In this document: positions 55,957-64,000 of the stretch, in pieces
Layout: every line of letters begins with the position of its first letter
How positions within the stretch are numbered: position 1 is the first letter of the stretch
Assembly: GCA_913020115.1 (NCBI GenBank)
Contig: CAJWBQ010000002.1
Coordinates: 62,001 to 126,000, forward strand
Reading direction: 5' to 3'
DNA length: 64,000 nt
Source of the DNA: an uncultured Cellvibrionales bacterium
Lineage (GTDB): Bacteria; Pseudomonadota; Gammaproteobacteria; Pseudomonadales; Cellvibrionaceae
Made by a program: the position numbers and the translations under genes
The notes under the pieces: generated by a model
What the model was told of the DNA's origin: nothing
The model's database searches: none
The model's input: only the letters and a program-made list of their open reading frames with translations

Positions 55957-56580
55957 CTACATCATTTTGTAAAATTCATACAGAGCAGATCTTGCCTTAC
56001 TAAGGTGTTTCTCCACACAGCTAATGCTCACCTGTTCTTCAAGTGATATCTGTTTTGCGGACAGACCTGAAAAACGACTGAGTAAAAAAATACTCCTAGT
56101 TCTTGAGCTCAAGGCCGCCAAACATTGATTGAGGTGATCTTGACACTGTTGCATTTCAACTACGCCTTGTGGATCACAAGTAACGCTACTTGTCGCCATA
56201 AGCCATTCACCCTCTGCAACACCTTCGATATGAGTATGATGCTGATGCCGCCGAACGGTCTTCTTCCGTAAAGAATCAGTTAACACATTTGCCGCATTTC
56301 GGTATACGTAGGAAATACGATACTCACCTGCGTCTAATTGAACATCATAATCAACAGTATATTTGTGTACTTTAATGAGAGTTTCTTGTACTAAATCATC
56401 AATGTCATTCCAATTTGACAAACGACGAGCAAAGTAACGTTTTAGAGTACCATAAAGACTGCCCAGCCAAAGATCGTTAAGCTCTCTCCTACGCCTCGCT
56501 CCCTCCCCACAATCTATAGCACTGTAATTAACAATTTTCTTGTTCGACGCAACGTTAAGGTTCGTCTCAACAATATCCAT
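55957..56580 (-). CDS. ECF sigma factor (FecI-like)
   Basis: A 207-residue ECF sigma factor with sigma-2 (LYGTLKRYFARRLSNWNDIDDLVQETLIKVHKY) and sigma-4 (LAALSSRTRSIFLLSRFSGLSAKQISLEEQVSISCVEKHLSKARSALYEF) domains. The pattern is the FecI type, but no FecR anti-sigma gene follows. ATG 56580 has GGAG 6 nt upstream; ATG 56595, five codons earlier, carries that same GGAG inside its coding sequence. The neighbourhood contains no outer-membrane transporter, so its regulon is unclear. Confidence 0.9.
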   Translation of the reverse strand: MDIVETNLNVASNKKIVNYSAIDCGEGARRRRELNDLWLGSLYGTLKRYFARRLSNWNDIDDLVQETLIKVHKYTVDYDVQLDAGEYRISYVYRNAANVLTDSLRKKTVRRHQHHTHIEGVAEGEWLMATSSVTCDPQGVVEMQQCQDHLNQCLAALSSRTRSIFLLSRFSGLSAKQISLEEQVSISCVEKHLSKARSALYEFYKMM

Positions 56581-56595
56581 ATCATCTATCTCCAT

Positions 56596-57022
56596 TCAAA
56601 ATACTAGCACTAATACCTAGCGCTCACTTCACGACAACAATCTTCAAAGGTGTCCAGACCGAGAAACCAATAATTTGACTGGAATACCGGAAAGCTCCAC
56701 CAACAAAAAAACCAAAAAATAAAATATCTAAAATACCAAATCTAATTTTTGTCACGAGCCAACACTAAAACTTCTAACAAGCTAGTAATAACACAAAAAA
56801 TAAGGAACATTAATCATGAAAGTTGAACCGCCAGTATCATAATTTAATATTGGATATTTTACTTTGCGCGGATAACAAAATTCTGCAAAAATAAACACTT
56901 CCACTGACGACCAACCAAGACTAGTTGTTATAAGTAATTTAACCGCTTCACATAACACCTGATCATGCAGACAATAGAGAGAGAATGGAAATTTATAAAA
57001 TAAAACAACAAAGGGAAAATCG
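56596..57022. other. AT-rich intergenic region
   Basis: A 427-bp region, very AT-rich, between divergent regulator genes. A minus-strand ORF of 115 codons overlaps it and the next gene, but its residue content looks random. No repeat or RNA was recognised. Confidence 0.4.
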
Positions 57023-57724
57023 ATGAGCATTTTAGATAACGATATTATTGACACAAACCAAGAAATACCAGCCAACATTTTCGTATTAGGAATAGAAAAC
57101 ATCCAAACAAAAGCGCTCATAAACAGCATAAAGAACCAGTTTGAACTTCACGGCGAAATCATGGAGAGTTTCGAAAAAATATTCGTAGAAAATGAACAAT
57201 CCAACATAATACTAATTGATTGCAGCCACTATACTTTTAGCAAAATATTCGATCTTTTATCGATAAAATCAATGCGGTCAAAAAACACCAGTATAGCATT
57301 ATTCAATATGAAGAAAGGCAGTCGCTTCGAAAGTTTGGTGACATCACCTCAAATCAAGGGGATTTTTTACACCACAAGTCAGTATGGCACGTTACTCTCA
57401 GGACTAGATGACATCATTCATGGAAAGCTCTGGCTTCCTCGTCACCTAATGCAAAAAATAGTTGATTCTCATCGAAAACTGCCAACATTTAGAGCGAGCA
57501 GCAAGATATTCACCAAACGGGAACAACAGATTCTGCACTCGATTTGTAGAGGCCACACCAACCAAGACATAGCGACTGAGCTAGCCCTTAGTGAACACAC
57601 AATCAAAAGCCACCTTTACAACCTATTTAAAAAGCACAACTTCAGGAATCGACTAGAAGCCTGCGCATGGGCGAGAGATCAATTTGAAACAGGGTTTGAA
57701 TTTGACAAAATTGTTAATAACTAA
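57023..57724 (+). CDS. CsgD/VpsT-like LuxR-family transcriptional regulator
   Basis: A 233-residue regulator. The N-terminal receiver-like domain (15-130) lacks a clear phospho-acceptor Asp pocket. It is followed by KLWLPRHLMQKIV (W137-R140), which resembles the W-[FLM]-[TS]-R c-di-GMP-binding motif of VpsT except for Pro in the third position. The C-terminal LuxR HTH is TKREQQILHSICRGHTNQDIATELALSEHTIKSHLYNLFKKHNFRNR (164-210). VpsT/CsgD proteins control biofilm matrix genes. AAGGGA lies upstream of the ATG. No matrix genes are visible here. Confidence 0.85.
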   Translation: MSILDNDIIDTNQEIPANIFVLGIENIQTKALINSIKNQFELHGEIMESFEKIFVENEQSNIILIDCSHYTFSKIFDLLSIKSMRSKNTSIALFNMKKGSRFESLVTSPQIKGIFYTTSQYGTLLSGLDDIIHGKLWLPRHLMQKIVDSHRKLPTFRASSKIFTKREQQILHSICRGHTNQDIATELALSEHTIKSHLYNLFKKHNFRNRLEACAWARDQFETGFEFDKIVNN

Positions 57725-58197
57725 GAACTACTTCACGCCAAAACTTTATTGTTTCGAACTACTACGAAGGCACTTTCTTTGCGGAATATGGGAAGGTGTT
57801 TTCCTGATATAAAATCGAGTACAACCCCGTCAATATTTTCCTATTACGAGCAATTCTATCGCCGGAAACGTTACTAATACCCACTACCCGAACATGGGTT
57901 ACGTATACATCCATATATAAATTCTCGAACTATCACGCCTTATTAATTACTAAATATTTCTTGCCTTCACATAAATTATAATCATTTATACAAATTTAAA
58001 ATCAGTTCCCGCTTGTAGACAAATAATTTTACCTACAACAAATTTCGCAACGAAACTCCCGTATATTCGGTAAAAAGCAGCCCAACCTGACTAAAACTCC
58101 ACTAAAATCGAAAACATATAATGATACAATTGGCCAGTGCCATTAGATCAGTTTAAAATTGCAATGTATTTATTATCATTGATGCTATTATCGCTAG
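57725..58197. other. AT-rich intergenic region upstream of the S24-type repressors
   Basis: A 473-bp stretch with no convincing ORF. An inverted repeat TTGTAG (58013-58018)-N14-CTACAA (58033-58038) is the clearest structure and might be an operator. A -10-like TATTAT (58186-58191) lies only 7 bp before ATG 58198. Confidence 0.4.
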
Positions 58198-58887
58198 ATG
58201 AATTTTTCAGACCGACTTCGAAAAGCACTTTATAATTCCAAGCTGAGCCAATCGGAACTTGCCAGGCGACTAAACGTTAAGCCTCAGTCAGTACAACAGT
58301 GGCTTAGTGGTAAAAATTTCCCCAGGCATTTACGAATATCGGAAATCGCCTTAACACTTAACGTTGCAGAATCTTGGCTAACAATGGGCATCGGCCCCAT
58401 GCCCGACATTGACTTAGCTCAACACGGGGAAAATAACACAAAAATGTATAAGAAACCGCCCAGCTTGCCAGTTTACTCTTGGTTGGATATCGCCAAAAGC
58501 CAAGACTTATTCGACTTAGATCACACGAAACATGAAGCCATTGATCGTCCGTTTCCCTGCTCTAAGAATGCGTTCTCATTACAAATTTGTGACGACTCTA
58601 TGGATCCATACTTCTGTATTGGGGAATATATTGTTGTAGAACCAACAACTGACATTGAAACGCCTACTGAAGGTGCCCAACATTGTTTTGTAGTCGCTCG
58701 GGCCTACAATGAACCTAATGCGGTAATTCGACAGCTGGTAAAACTAGATGAGAAACCTTACCTGTTAGCCACCAAACCATGCGGAAGGATTAAACTTTCC
58801 AAGTTTGACGACAACTGGGCTCTGTATGGACTTACCATAGGAAAGATTGAATTATATTACGAATCGGGTGGCAAGCAAGGCGCCTAA
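58198..58887 (+). CDS. S24-type repressor-like protein with XRE HTH (copy 1)
   Basis: A 229-residue protein with a Cro/CI-type HTH (about 5-60, LSQSELARRLNVKPQSVQQWLSGKNFPRHLRISEIALTLNV) and a C-terminal S24 peptidase-like domain. Ser134 (CDDSMDPYFCIGEYIVVEP) is the catalytic-type Ser. The position of the autocleavage Lys is Arg178 (AVIRQLV), and no Ala-Gly or Cys-Gly linker cut site is seen. A repressor of this kind would not respond to RecA in the usual way. No Shine-Dalgarno precedes the ATG, so the mRNA may be leaderless. It is followed 97 bp later by a paralogue. Confidence 0.88.
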   Translation: MNFSDRLRKALYNSKLSQSELARRLNVKPQSVQQWLSGKNFPRHLRISEIALTLNVAESWLTMGIGPMPDIDLAQHGENNTKMYKKPPSLPVYSWLDIAKSQDLFDLDHTKHEAIDRPFPCSKNAFSLQICDDSMDPYFCIGEYIVVEPTTDIETPTEGAQHCFVVARAYNEPNAVIRQLVKLDEKPYLLATKPCGRIKLSKFDDNWALYGLTIGKIELYYESGGKQGA

Positions 58888-58984
58888 GGCTCTCTTAAGC
58901 AGAAGAGAAGGAGGCGTATTTTTCTTAACCTTTCGATCAACTATTACAGTTCTCTAGCTGAAATAACGCGATGAAATCTTCGAT

Positions 58985-59641
58985 ATGACATTTTCACACC
59001 GCTTGAAGAAAGCTCTTAATGCCTCACCTTTAAATCAATCGGATTTGGCGCGAGTACTTCAAGTTAAACCTCAATCTGTACAGCAATGGCTTAGTGGTAA
59101 GAATTTTCCACGGCGCCCGCGAGTAAAAAGCATCGCACAACACTTGAACGTTTCTGCTGTTTGGCTAAGTGAAGGAGAAGCTCCATCCTCCTATAGTCCG
59201 CAAGACAGTCATTGGCATGAAAACAGGTCTGCGGCGGGCGAACTTCCGCTTCTGCCATTACTGCCTTGGCTAGGCTTAAGTTGCTTACCGAATCATTCCA
59301 AGGAAAACGCCACAAAACAAAAGTTTATTCACCGCCCCTGCACCTGCTCAAACAACGCTTTTGCGCTAAAAATTGAAGATAATAGTATGTATCCTCGTTT
59401 TGTTATTGGTGATGTAATTATTGTTGACCCTAATATTGCCGCCATACACAACACCTATGTCGTTGCAGGCAAGTGCGATAACAGCATTTCCGTGCTTAGG
59501 CAAAAGGTGGTTGTGGATGGAATGGCCCTACTCAGTGCCAACAACCCCAACTGGCCAGACAGATTTCGGAAACTGGACAAGAGTTGGCTTATTCACGGAA
59601 CTGTTGTTGGGAAATATAGAATTCTGTCGCCCACTTCTTAA
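58985..59641 (+). CDS. S24-type repressor-like protein with XRE HTH (copy 2)
   Basis: A 218-residue paralogue of the preceding gene. The HTH stretch VKPQSVQQWLSGKNFPR is identical in both, suggesting the same or overlapping DNA targets. The S24 domain has Ser134 (EDNSMYPRFVIGDVIIVDP) and Arg172 (SVLRQKV) in place of Lys. Unlike copy 1 it has an Ala-Gly pair in the linker (RSAAGELP, 84-85). As in copy 1, the upstream region lacks a clear Shine-Dalgarno. No phage genes surround the pair, so these may be stand-alone chromosomal regulators or relics. Confidence 0.88.
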   Translation: MTFSHRLKKALNASPLNQSDLARVLQVKPQSVQQWLSGKNFPRRPRVKSIAQHLNVSAVWLSEGEAPSSYSPQDSHWHENRSAAGELPLLPLLPWLGLSCLPNHSKENATKQKFIHRPCTCSNNAFALKIEDNSMYPRFVIGDVIIVDPNIAAIHNTYVVAGKCDNSISVLRQKVVVDGMALLSANNPNWPDRFRKLDKSWLIHGTVVGKYRILSPTS

Positions 59642-59847
59642 GTGTTGGCATTTTAGTCTTAGCGATCCAATCCAATTTCCCCGCTCTGAAACGTCCTGCC
59701 CAATCCAGCCAAGACAAGTAACTACCACACTCCTAGTGTGGTGCGCTAAGGCGACTCTATCGTTGGGATTAGCTGAACTCTCTGGATTACGACTCAAACC
59801 CTATCAAGTAATACGTGACGATTCGTATATTTTCTGCGATGAAAAAA

Positions 59848-60138
59848 TCAAGCTCTCAATGCCTGTAAAGCGTGCTCAGGGTCTGCCGCAACAACTCTTA
59901 GCAATGACCTAGCAGCGCCGGTCGGGTGACGACGACCTTGCTCCCAATTCTCAACAGTTCGTTTACTCACGCCCAAGATAATAGCAAACCTGTTCTGTGA
60001 GACACCCAATCGCTCACGAATCGCCTTTACCTCAGGCTCAGGAAAATCAAAGCTACGGGACGCTTTTTTCTTGCCTTTGACAATTCCATCCATTTCCTGA
60101 ACGCTGGTCAACAGTTCATCAAACATATTCTTTTCCAT
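59848..60138 (-). CDS. HigA/NadS-type antitoxin with XRE HTH
   Basis: A 96-residue antitoxin-like protein. A Lys-rich N-terminus (VKGKKKASRSFDFPEPEVKAIRERLG) leads to an XRE HTH, VSQNRFAIILGVSKRTVENWEQGRRHPTGAARSLLRVV, the typical C-terminal HTH of NadS/HigA antitoxins paired with RelE-like toxins. ATG 60138 is preferred because GAGGAG lies 8 nt upstream; GTG 60147 is the alternative. It is 2 bp after the toxin stop, a toxin-first operon order typical of higBA. Confidence 0.9.
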   Translation of the reverse strand: MEKNMFDELLTSVQEMDGIVKGKKKASRSFDFPEPEVKAIRERLGVSQNRFAIILGVSKRTVENWEQGRRHPTGAARSLLRVVAADPEHALQALRA

Positions 60139-60140
60139 TA

Positions 60141-60452
60141 TCACCACTCCTCAACAATGGCTTTCAATTGTACAACCTGAGCCTTGGTCAGGTTAGCCTG
60201 CTTCCCCTTCGGGTAAACATACAACATACGAATATGGTCATCGTTGACCACCCAATAATAGATGGCGCGAACACCTCCGCTCTTCCCCGTACCCTCTAGA
60301 CTCCAACGAACCTTTCGAATACCGCCTGAGCCCTTGATCAGATCGCCTATATCAGGCCGATTCACCAAAGCTTCCTGTAAGTCCTTATAATCATCATCGC
60401 TCATCAGTTCCTGGATAAGCCTGGTAAATATCGGGGTTTCAACAATAACCAT
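60141..60452 (-). CDS. RelE/HigB-type toxin
   Basis: A 103-residue RelE/ParE-superfamily toxin: ETPIFTRLIQELMSDDDYKDLQEALVNRPDIGDLIKGSGGIRKVRWSLEGTGKSGGVRAIYYWVVNDDHIRMLYVYPKGKQANLTKAQVVQLKAIVEEW. Characteristic features are GGIRKVRW and VRAIYYWV, with Lys/Arg suited to mRNA cleavage on the ribosome. ATG 60452 lies only about 9 bp after the -10 TATAAT, so the mRNA may be almost leaderless. The operator dyad overlaps the promoter, indicating autoregulation by the antitoxin. Confidence 0.9.
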   Translation of the reverse strand: MVIVETPIFTRLIQELMSDDDYKDLQEALVNRPDIGDLIKGSGGIRKVRWSLEGTGKSGGVRAIYYWVVNDDHIRMLYVYPKGKQANLTKAQVVQLKAIVEEW

Positions 60453-60460
60453 TTGAAAAT

Positions 60461-60489
60461 ATTATACGCCAATGGCGTATATAGTCCAG
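60461..60489 (-). promoter_or_regulatory. Promoter and operator of the HigBA-like pair
   Basis: The perfect dyad TATACGCC-N3-GGCGTATA (60463-60481) lies across the -10 TATAAT (60466-60461 on the minus strand). A -35 CTGGAC (60489-60484) is 17 bp away. Promoter-embedded palindromes of this type are what HigA-class antitoxins bind to autorepress. Confidence 0.75.
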
Positions 60490-60766
60490 TTGCTAATAGA
60501 AGCCGGAGATTATCCTAACAGGAGGAGTAAAACCCTATAAATACTAATAAAATCAATAGCTTTCACACTTTATCATTAAAAACTGGTTTCTGTGCAACGT
60601 AGTCAGGTTTGAGCTAGAAAACGCAGGTTTGTCCACGCCGTGTGTCACGTATTTGTCACGTGGATTTTGGCTATGGAAATCCACACTCCTAGGGATAGGA
60701 TAGGCAAGCCCCCTCGTGGCCGTATAAACCGATACCAAGAGTTTTTTATATTCTAACGGGGTCGAG
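60490..60766. other. Non-coding remainder between the toxin promoter and the SMP-30 gene
   Basis: Nothing convincing was seen. The sequence GTGTCACGTATTTGTCACGTGGATTTTGG (starting about 60639) contains two spaced TGTCACGT words, possibly a repeated half-site; no gene was found. Confidence 0.35.
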
Positions 60767-61657
60767 CTATAGCTTGAAAAAAGGTTCTTCCAAACCTTTG
60801 AACTCCGTTTGGTAGATCAACAAGCTGCCGGCTAAAGTTTGTTGGGACAAAGCTTCTTCCGAGAGATCTTCCCGGGCCGTAGTGACAAACATTAAATCAA
60901 GATTCTCCCCCCCAAACGCAACACAACTCGCCTGGCTTACCGGCATAGGCAACACCTCAAGCTCCTGACCGTCCGATGAATAACGCACTACTCTTGAACC
61001 TCCCCATTGGGCGCTATATAGACAACCTTCACTGTCGATGCAGGCACCATCTGGGTAACAGCCCTTTGCTGTTTTTATATGCACCCGTCCCGCGCTAATT
61101 TCTCCACTGTTTGGGTCAAAGTCATAGGCATAGATTTCCCGGCGAGGCGAGTCAGAATGATACATAACTTGGGAGTCTGGGCTAAAGCAAAGGCCGTTCG
61201 AAATTGTCACTTCAGATACCTTCCGCTGGGCCGTATTATCACGGCCCAGCAAATACAAGGAACCTAGCTGGGTATTAATATCGGAGTTTTCAACCATTGT
61301 GCCTGACCAAAATCGCCCCTGACGATCGACTCGGCCATCATTGAAGCGAGTACCGAGCACTTGCGCTTCAGGTTTGGCCAAGAATTCCACGGCCCCAGAC
61401 TCGCAGTCAAAATAAGCAAAGCCACTTTCAAAGGCAACAATTAATCGGCTGTCATTCTCAATGAAGCCCATACAACCCACGCGTTCTGGTGTTGACCACT
61501 GAGACAATGTTTTACTGGCCAGGTGATAGCGGTAGATTATGCACTCTTGAATATCTGTCCACCAAACTGCTCCGCTCCGGTGGTTCCAGATAACGCCCTC
61601 ACCCAAAGTGTTGCCTACATCAATACTGTCAATGAGTGTGATTTTAGACTTAGTCAT
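60767..61657 (-). CDS. SMP-30/gluconolactonase family sugar lactonase
   Basis: A 296-residue six-bladed propeller: LGEGVIWNHRSGAVWWTDIQ (metal ligand Glu19), RFNDGRVDRQGRFWSGTM, SNGLCFSPDSQVMYHSDSPRREIYAYDFDPNSGEI (metal-binding Asn and Asp) and YPDGACIDSEGCLYSAQWGG. It matches the sugar-lactonase subgroup (galactono-, arabino- or gluconolactonase). GGAG precedes the ATG. The downstream position of a TonB receptor gene, itself upstream on the same strand, suggests uptake followed by lactone hydrolysis in sugar catabolism; a terminator between them makes them separate transcripts. Confidence 0.9.
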   Translation of the reverse strand: MTKSKITLIDSIDVGNTLGEGVIWNHRSGAVWWTDIQECIIYRYHLASKTLSQWSTPERVGCMGFIENDSRLIVAFESGFAYFDCESGAVEFLAKPEAQVLGTRFNDGRVDRQGRFWSGTMVENSDINTQLGSLYLLGRDNTAQRKVSEVTISNGLCFSPDSQVMYHSDSPRREIYAYDFDPNSGEISAGRVHIKTAKGCYPDGACIDSEGCLYSAQWGGSRVVRYSSDGQELEVLPMPVSQASCVAFGGENLDLMFVTTAREDLSEEALSQQTLAGSLLIYQTEFKGLEEPFFKL

Positions 61658-61791
61658 TCTGGCTCCGATAGTGGTGTTTATGTATGACTGAAGAATATCA
61701 TAGCAAGGACAATAAATAGTATTTATATGTTTAAAACTTTTGCCGAAATTCCTTTCCTGACAAGCAGCGCGTTCAATTAATAGGCATAAAA

Positions 61792-61818
61792 AAACCGGGG
61801 AGCGAAGCTCCCCGGTTT
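61792..61818 (-). terminator. Rho-independent terminator of the TonB receptor gene
   Basis: AAACCGGGGAGC-GAA-GCTCCCCGGTTT is a perfect 12-bp stem with a 3-nt loop, followed on the minus strand by a run of T (TTTTTTT, from the A-run at 61788-61794). It starts 27 bp after the receptor stop. Confidence 0.92.
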
Positions 61819-61844
61819 CGATGTCAGTTTAAGTTAGGTTCAAC

Positions 61845-64000
61845 TTAGAAAGACATACGAGCACCAAGGTACAATCTTTGTGGTTGTACCCAGCGATCTG
61901 CGTCGCCGTATTGGTAGTTCTCATCACCTGCAGAAAGATCCATCTGACGGGTAACCGACTGATCGTTCAAAGCGTTGAAGATATCAAGGAAGAATTCTGC
62001 CTTATAACCACTAGCAAGCTCATAGGTGTACTTCGCACGAAGGTCCAATGTGCCGTAAGAAGGAGTCACATCAGAGCCAATCGCAGTATCAGTCAACCAG
62101 CGAGTGGTGACGCCGCCAGCCTCATAGGCTGTATCAACACGATCTGGCAAGTGACGACCGTATACGGACCAAGTACTGCTATAACGGATACCGGAGTTCC
62201 AGTTATAGACTGCACCGATTTCAATGCCATTATCGAAGGTATAAGAACCTGCAAACTTCAACAGGTGCTCAATGTTACCCGGCTGATCACCAAACGCATT
62301 TGGTGAGCGTGGGTCCAGCCATAAAACATCACCCTGGAAGTCGGCATTGCCGTCAGAGTTGGAGTTACCTTCCGCCAGATTGTAAGTATATGACGCTAGC
62401 ATCTGCCAATTTTCTGAGCGGTGTCTGCGCAAAGTCAGTTCCAGCCCTTTGTACTCACGCTTGCCACCTGCCAACGTTCCAATTACGTAAGTGGAGTTTG
62501 GCATTTCGTCATAGCCGAAATAGGATAGGGGCAAAGTGAAATCACCCGCTGCATCCGGATCGGTATAAAGCGCCAGGTCAAAATCTTCCATGATGTCTTT
62601 AGATTCGCGCTGAGTGTAGACAACTTCCGCACTTATGTTCTCGGTCAAAGAGCGCGAATAACCGACTAGGAATTCGTCAGTATAAGGCGTTTTCGTGGCC
62701 GGAGAGAAGAACGCTTGCTGCTCATTAGTACCACCACGCGTGCGGTAGGTAAGCCAACGATCGCCAACAAAGATATCTTCCTGACGAACGGAGCCTGCCA
62801 TGGTACCCGCAAAGGCCGACATATCTGTACGTAGTGGATCGTAATAGCGACCAGCGTAAGCCCAAACCTTGCTTTGTCCATCGCCATTAATGTCATAAAC
62901 AACACTCAAACGAGGCGCAAATTCCCAATCGAAGTAAGAAATGTCACGACCGTCAGAGGCAAAGTGATCCCACTTTTCAGCACGAACACCGGCATTTATT
63001 GTCCATTTTTCGTAATTCCAGTTGTCCTGGATATAGAAAGATTCACCTTCTGATGCAAAGGCCAAAGGTGCAGCTTCTACTTGGTTGATGCGTGAGACAT
63101 TAACATTGCCGCTAGGGTTACCGGCAGTGCTGTTAAACGTCAATGCAGCTAATTCACCATCATCGATAACGCCGCTGTTATCAGTATCCAGTAAGCCGAG
63201 GTAATAGGCGGAATCTGCACTGCTAGACATGGCCTGCTGCATACGAAGATAGTCTTCTTCAGAAAGGCCCAGTTCGCCTACCCATGCATCTGACACATAA
63301 CTTCCAAGGGTTGCGCCTGTGTCGCCGGTACCGATGGAATAGTACTGCGCTCCATCTCCTGTGTAGACCAAGTTATACAGACGTTCGTTTTCCGTGATGC
63401 TATAACCAGCTTTGAACTCGTGAGAGCCAAACGCTGTATCCAAGAAATACTCAAAAGTAATGCCGTATTCCTTTTTATTACGGAATTCAACAGTGTCCTG
63501 TCCGTAGCCACCCGCATTAAGCATTTCAGAAGTTGGCGTTGCGCCCGTCAAAAATGCTACGTCATCACGAGTATCTTTTACTGCTGCCGCACTAGTCAAC
63601 TCACCTTCGTGATCAGAATAATGAGCGGTCAGAATTGCGTCATCCCAAGTATGAGAATATTCAAGCTTGTAGTTATCACCACCTTGATCCTGAGCGCGGT
63701 CCCTATTATTTGGGACATCGTCCTGGTCTGTACCTGAAATGGTCGTGGGGTCGTTAAACCAAGAAACTACAACTTTGTCGTTGTCCGTTGCCTGCCACGT
63801 CAGTTTCGCAAAACCGAGCTTGTTATCAGTTTTAACAGAACGTAAAGCTGCGCCACTAACTGGATCAACGATATCATCATCACGCTCTTTAATTTGGTAA
63901 GAGGTATAGAACCACAACTTGTCTTTGATTATTGGGCCACCCAGAGTGAACGCAGTATCAAAGGTTGAGAAACTCTTGCTATTAAGGTGATCGTTGTCGG
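61845..64000 (-). CDS. TonB-dependent receptor, Oar-like (partial, 5' end beyond the window)
   Basis: The frame is open from the right edge to the stop at 61845, giving about 718 residues of an outer-membrane beta-barrel. The upstream end reads FTLGGPIIKDKLWFYTSYQ, the sequence that follows the plug in Oar-like receptors with a carboxypeptidase-regulatory domain. Further barrel strands follow. The last residues, RLYLGARMSF, have the C-terminal aromatic typical of Bam-assembled barrels. A calcium-like loop, DTDNSGVIDDGELAAL, lies in an extracellular region. The substrate is unknown; an SMP-30 lactonase gene lies downstream. Confidence 0.9.
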   Translation of the reverse strand, partial: DNDHLNSKSFSTFDTAFTLGGPIIKDKLWFYTSYQIKERDDDIVDPVSGAALRSVKTDNKLGFAKLTWQATDNDKVVVSWFNDPTTISGTDQDDVPNNRDRAQDQGGDNYKLEYSHTWDDAILTAHYSDHEGELTSAAAVKDTRDDVAFLTGATPTSEMLNAGGYGQDTVEFRNKKEYGITFEYFLDTAFGSHEFKAGYSITENERLYNLVYTGDGAQYYSIGTGDTGATLGSYVSDAWVGELGLSEEDYLRMQQAMSSSADSAYYLGLLDTDNSGVIDDGELAALTFNSTAGNPSGNVNVSRINQVEAAPLAFASEGESFYIQDNWNYEKWTINAGVRAEKWDHFASDGRDISYFDWEFAPRLSVVYDINGDGQSKVWAYAGRYYDPLRTDMSAFAGTMAGSVRQEDIFVGDRWLTYRTRGGTNEQQAFFSPATKTPYTDEFLVGYSRSLTENISAEVVYTQRESKDIMEDFDLALYTDPDAAGDFTLPLSYFGYDEMPNSTYVIGTLAGGKREYKGLELTLRRHRSENWQMLASYTYNLAEGNSNSDGNADFQGDVLWLDPRSPNAFGDQPGNIEHLLKFAGSYTFDNGIEIGAVYNWNSGIRYSSTWSVYGRHLPDRVDTAYEAGGVTTRWLTDTAIGSDVTPSYGTLDLRAKYTYELASGYKAEFFLDIFNALNDQSVTRQMDLSAGDENYQYGDADRWVQPQRLYLGARMSF

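Noticed and set aside
56782..57129. A 115-codon minus-strand ORF in the AT-rich intergenic region, hydrophobic.
   Set aside because: It overlaps the start of the CsgD-like gene, lacks a Shine-Dalgarno, and looks like the chance product of AT-rich DNA.
59421..59912. A 163-codon plus-strand ORF that overlaps the second S24 gene and the antitoxin gene.
   Set aside because: It is out of frame with both well-supported genes, and its composition is not protein-like.
58198..60452. The tandem repressors plus toxin-antitoxin genes read as a prophage or integrative element.
   Set aside because: No integrase, structural phage gene, tRNA or attachment-site repeat was found in or around the block.

Overview
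The window looks like chromosomal DNA of a free-living, probably marine, gammaproteobacterium. Supporting signs are the ccmA/fliK-like/flhB-like junction seen in pseudomonads and relatives, yibL and a YebC paralogue, SoxR with a classical SoxR box, an Oar-type TonB receptor, secreted glycoside hydrolases, a PQQ alcohol dehydrogenase and many SDR/acyl-CoA genes. The order Cellvibrionales is my best guess, from gene content only. No rRNA, tRNA, CRISPR array, complete insertion sequence or prophage was seen.

Layout. 1-6.7 kb: start of ccmA (cut by the window edge), a fliK-like/flhB-like pair, soxR facing a VOC gene across a perfect SoxR operator, an HxlR regulator facing a carboxymuconolactone-decarboxylase-like gene across a duplicated operator, a lipoprotein glycosidase and a GNAT gene. 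6.7-12.3 kb: a ParD-like/methionine aminopeptidase two-gene unit and three consecutive exported ankyrin proteins. 12.5-21.3 kb: exported catalase-peroxidase, exported alpha/beta hydrolase, an unknown exported protein, two tandem membrane paralogues, an exported D-2-hydroxyacid dehydrogenase, a DUF3010 protein and a TPR lipoprotein. 21.5-31 kb: PQQ alcohol dehydrogenase with an SDR; methionine gamma-lyase facing a TyrR-type sigma54 activator across an array of related dyads; a secreted GH2 beta-galactosidase. 31-41 kb: topB with a LexA box, a Rieske oxygenase facing a GlxA-type regulator, a dodecin gene bracketed by a 23-bp repeat, galM, an enoyl-CoA hydratase-like gene, yceI with cytochrome b561, a YebC paralogue and yibL.

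41-53 kb: catabolic genes (two SDRs, a monooxygenase-like small protein, a class C esterase, two acyl-CoA dehydrogenases, another GlxA/AraC regulator), flavohaemoglobin hmp with a predicted sigma54 promoter and NorR-type sites, the decayed remains of an ECF42-like sigma factor and its DGPF/YCII partner, and a MoxR-VWA pair. 53-60.5 kb: an AT-rich regulatory block with a LuxR protein, an M48 protease, an ECF sigma factor, a CsgD/VpsT-like regulator, two tandem S24-type repressors lacking the usual catalytic lysine, and a HigBA-like toxin-antitoxin pair with its operator. 60.7-64 kb: an SMP-30 lactonase and the 3' part of a TonB-dependent receptor.

The strongest new readings are regulatory: the SoxR-VOC circuit, the NorR/sigma54 architecture at hmp, the dyad array plus sigma54 promoter between the TyrR-type activator and methionine gamma-lyase, and the LexA box before topB. 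The least explained genes are the three-ankyrin unit, the ParD-like/Map unit and the tandem S24 proteins. All family assignments were made by eye from translated sequence; no database search was run.
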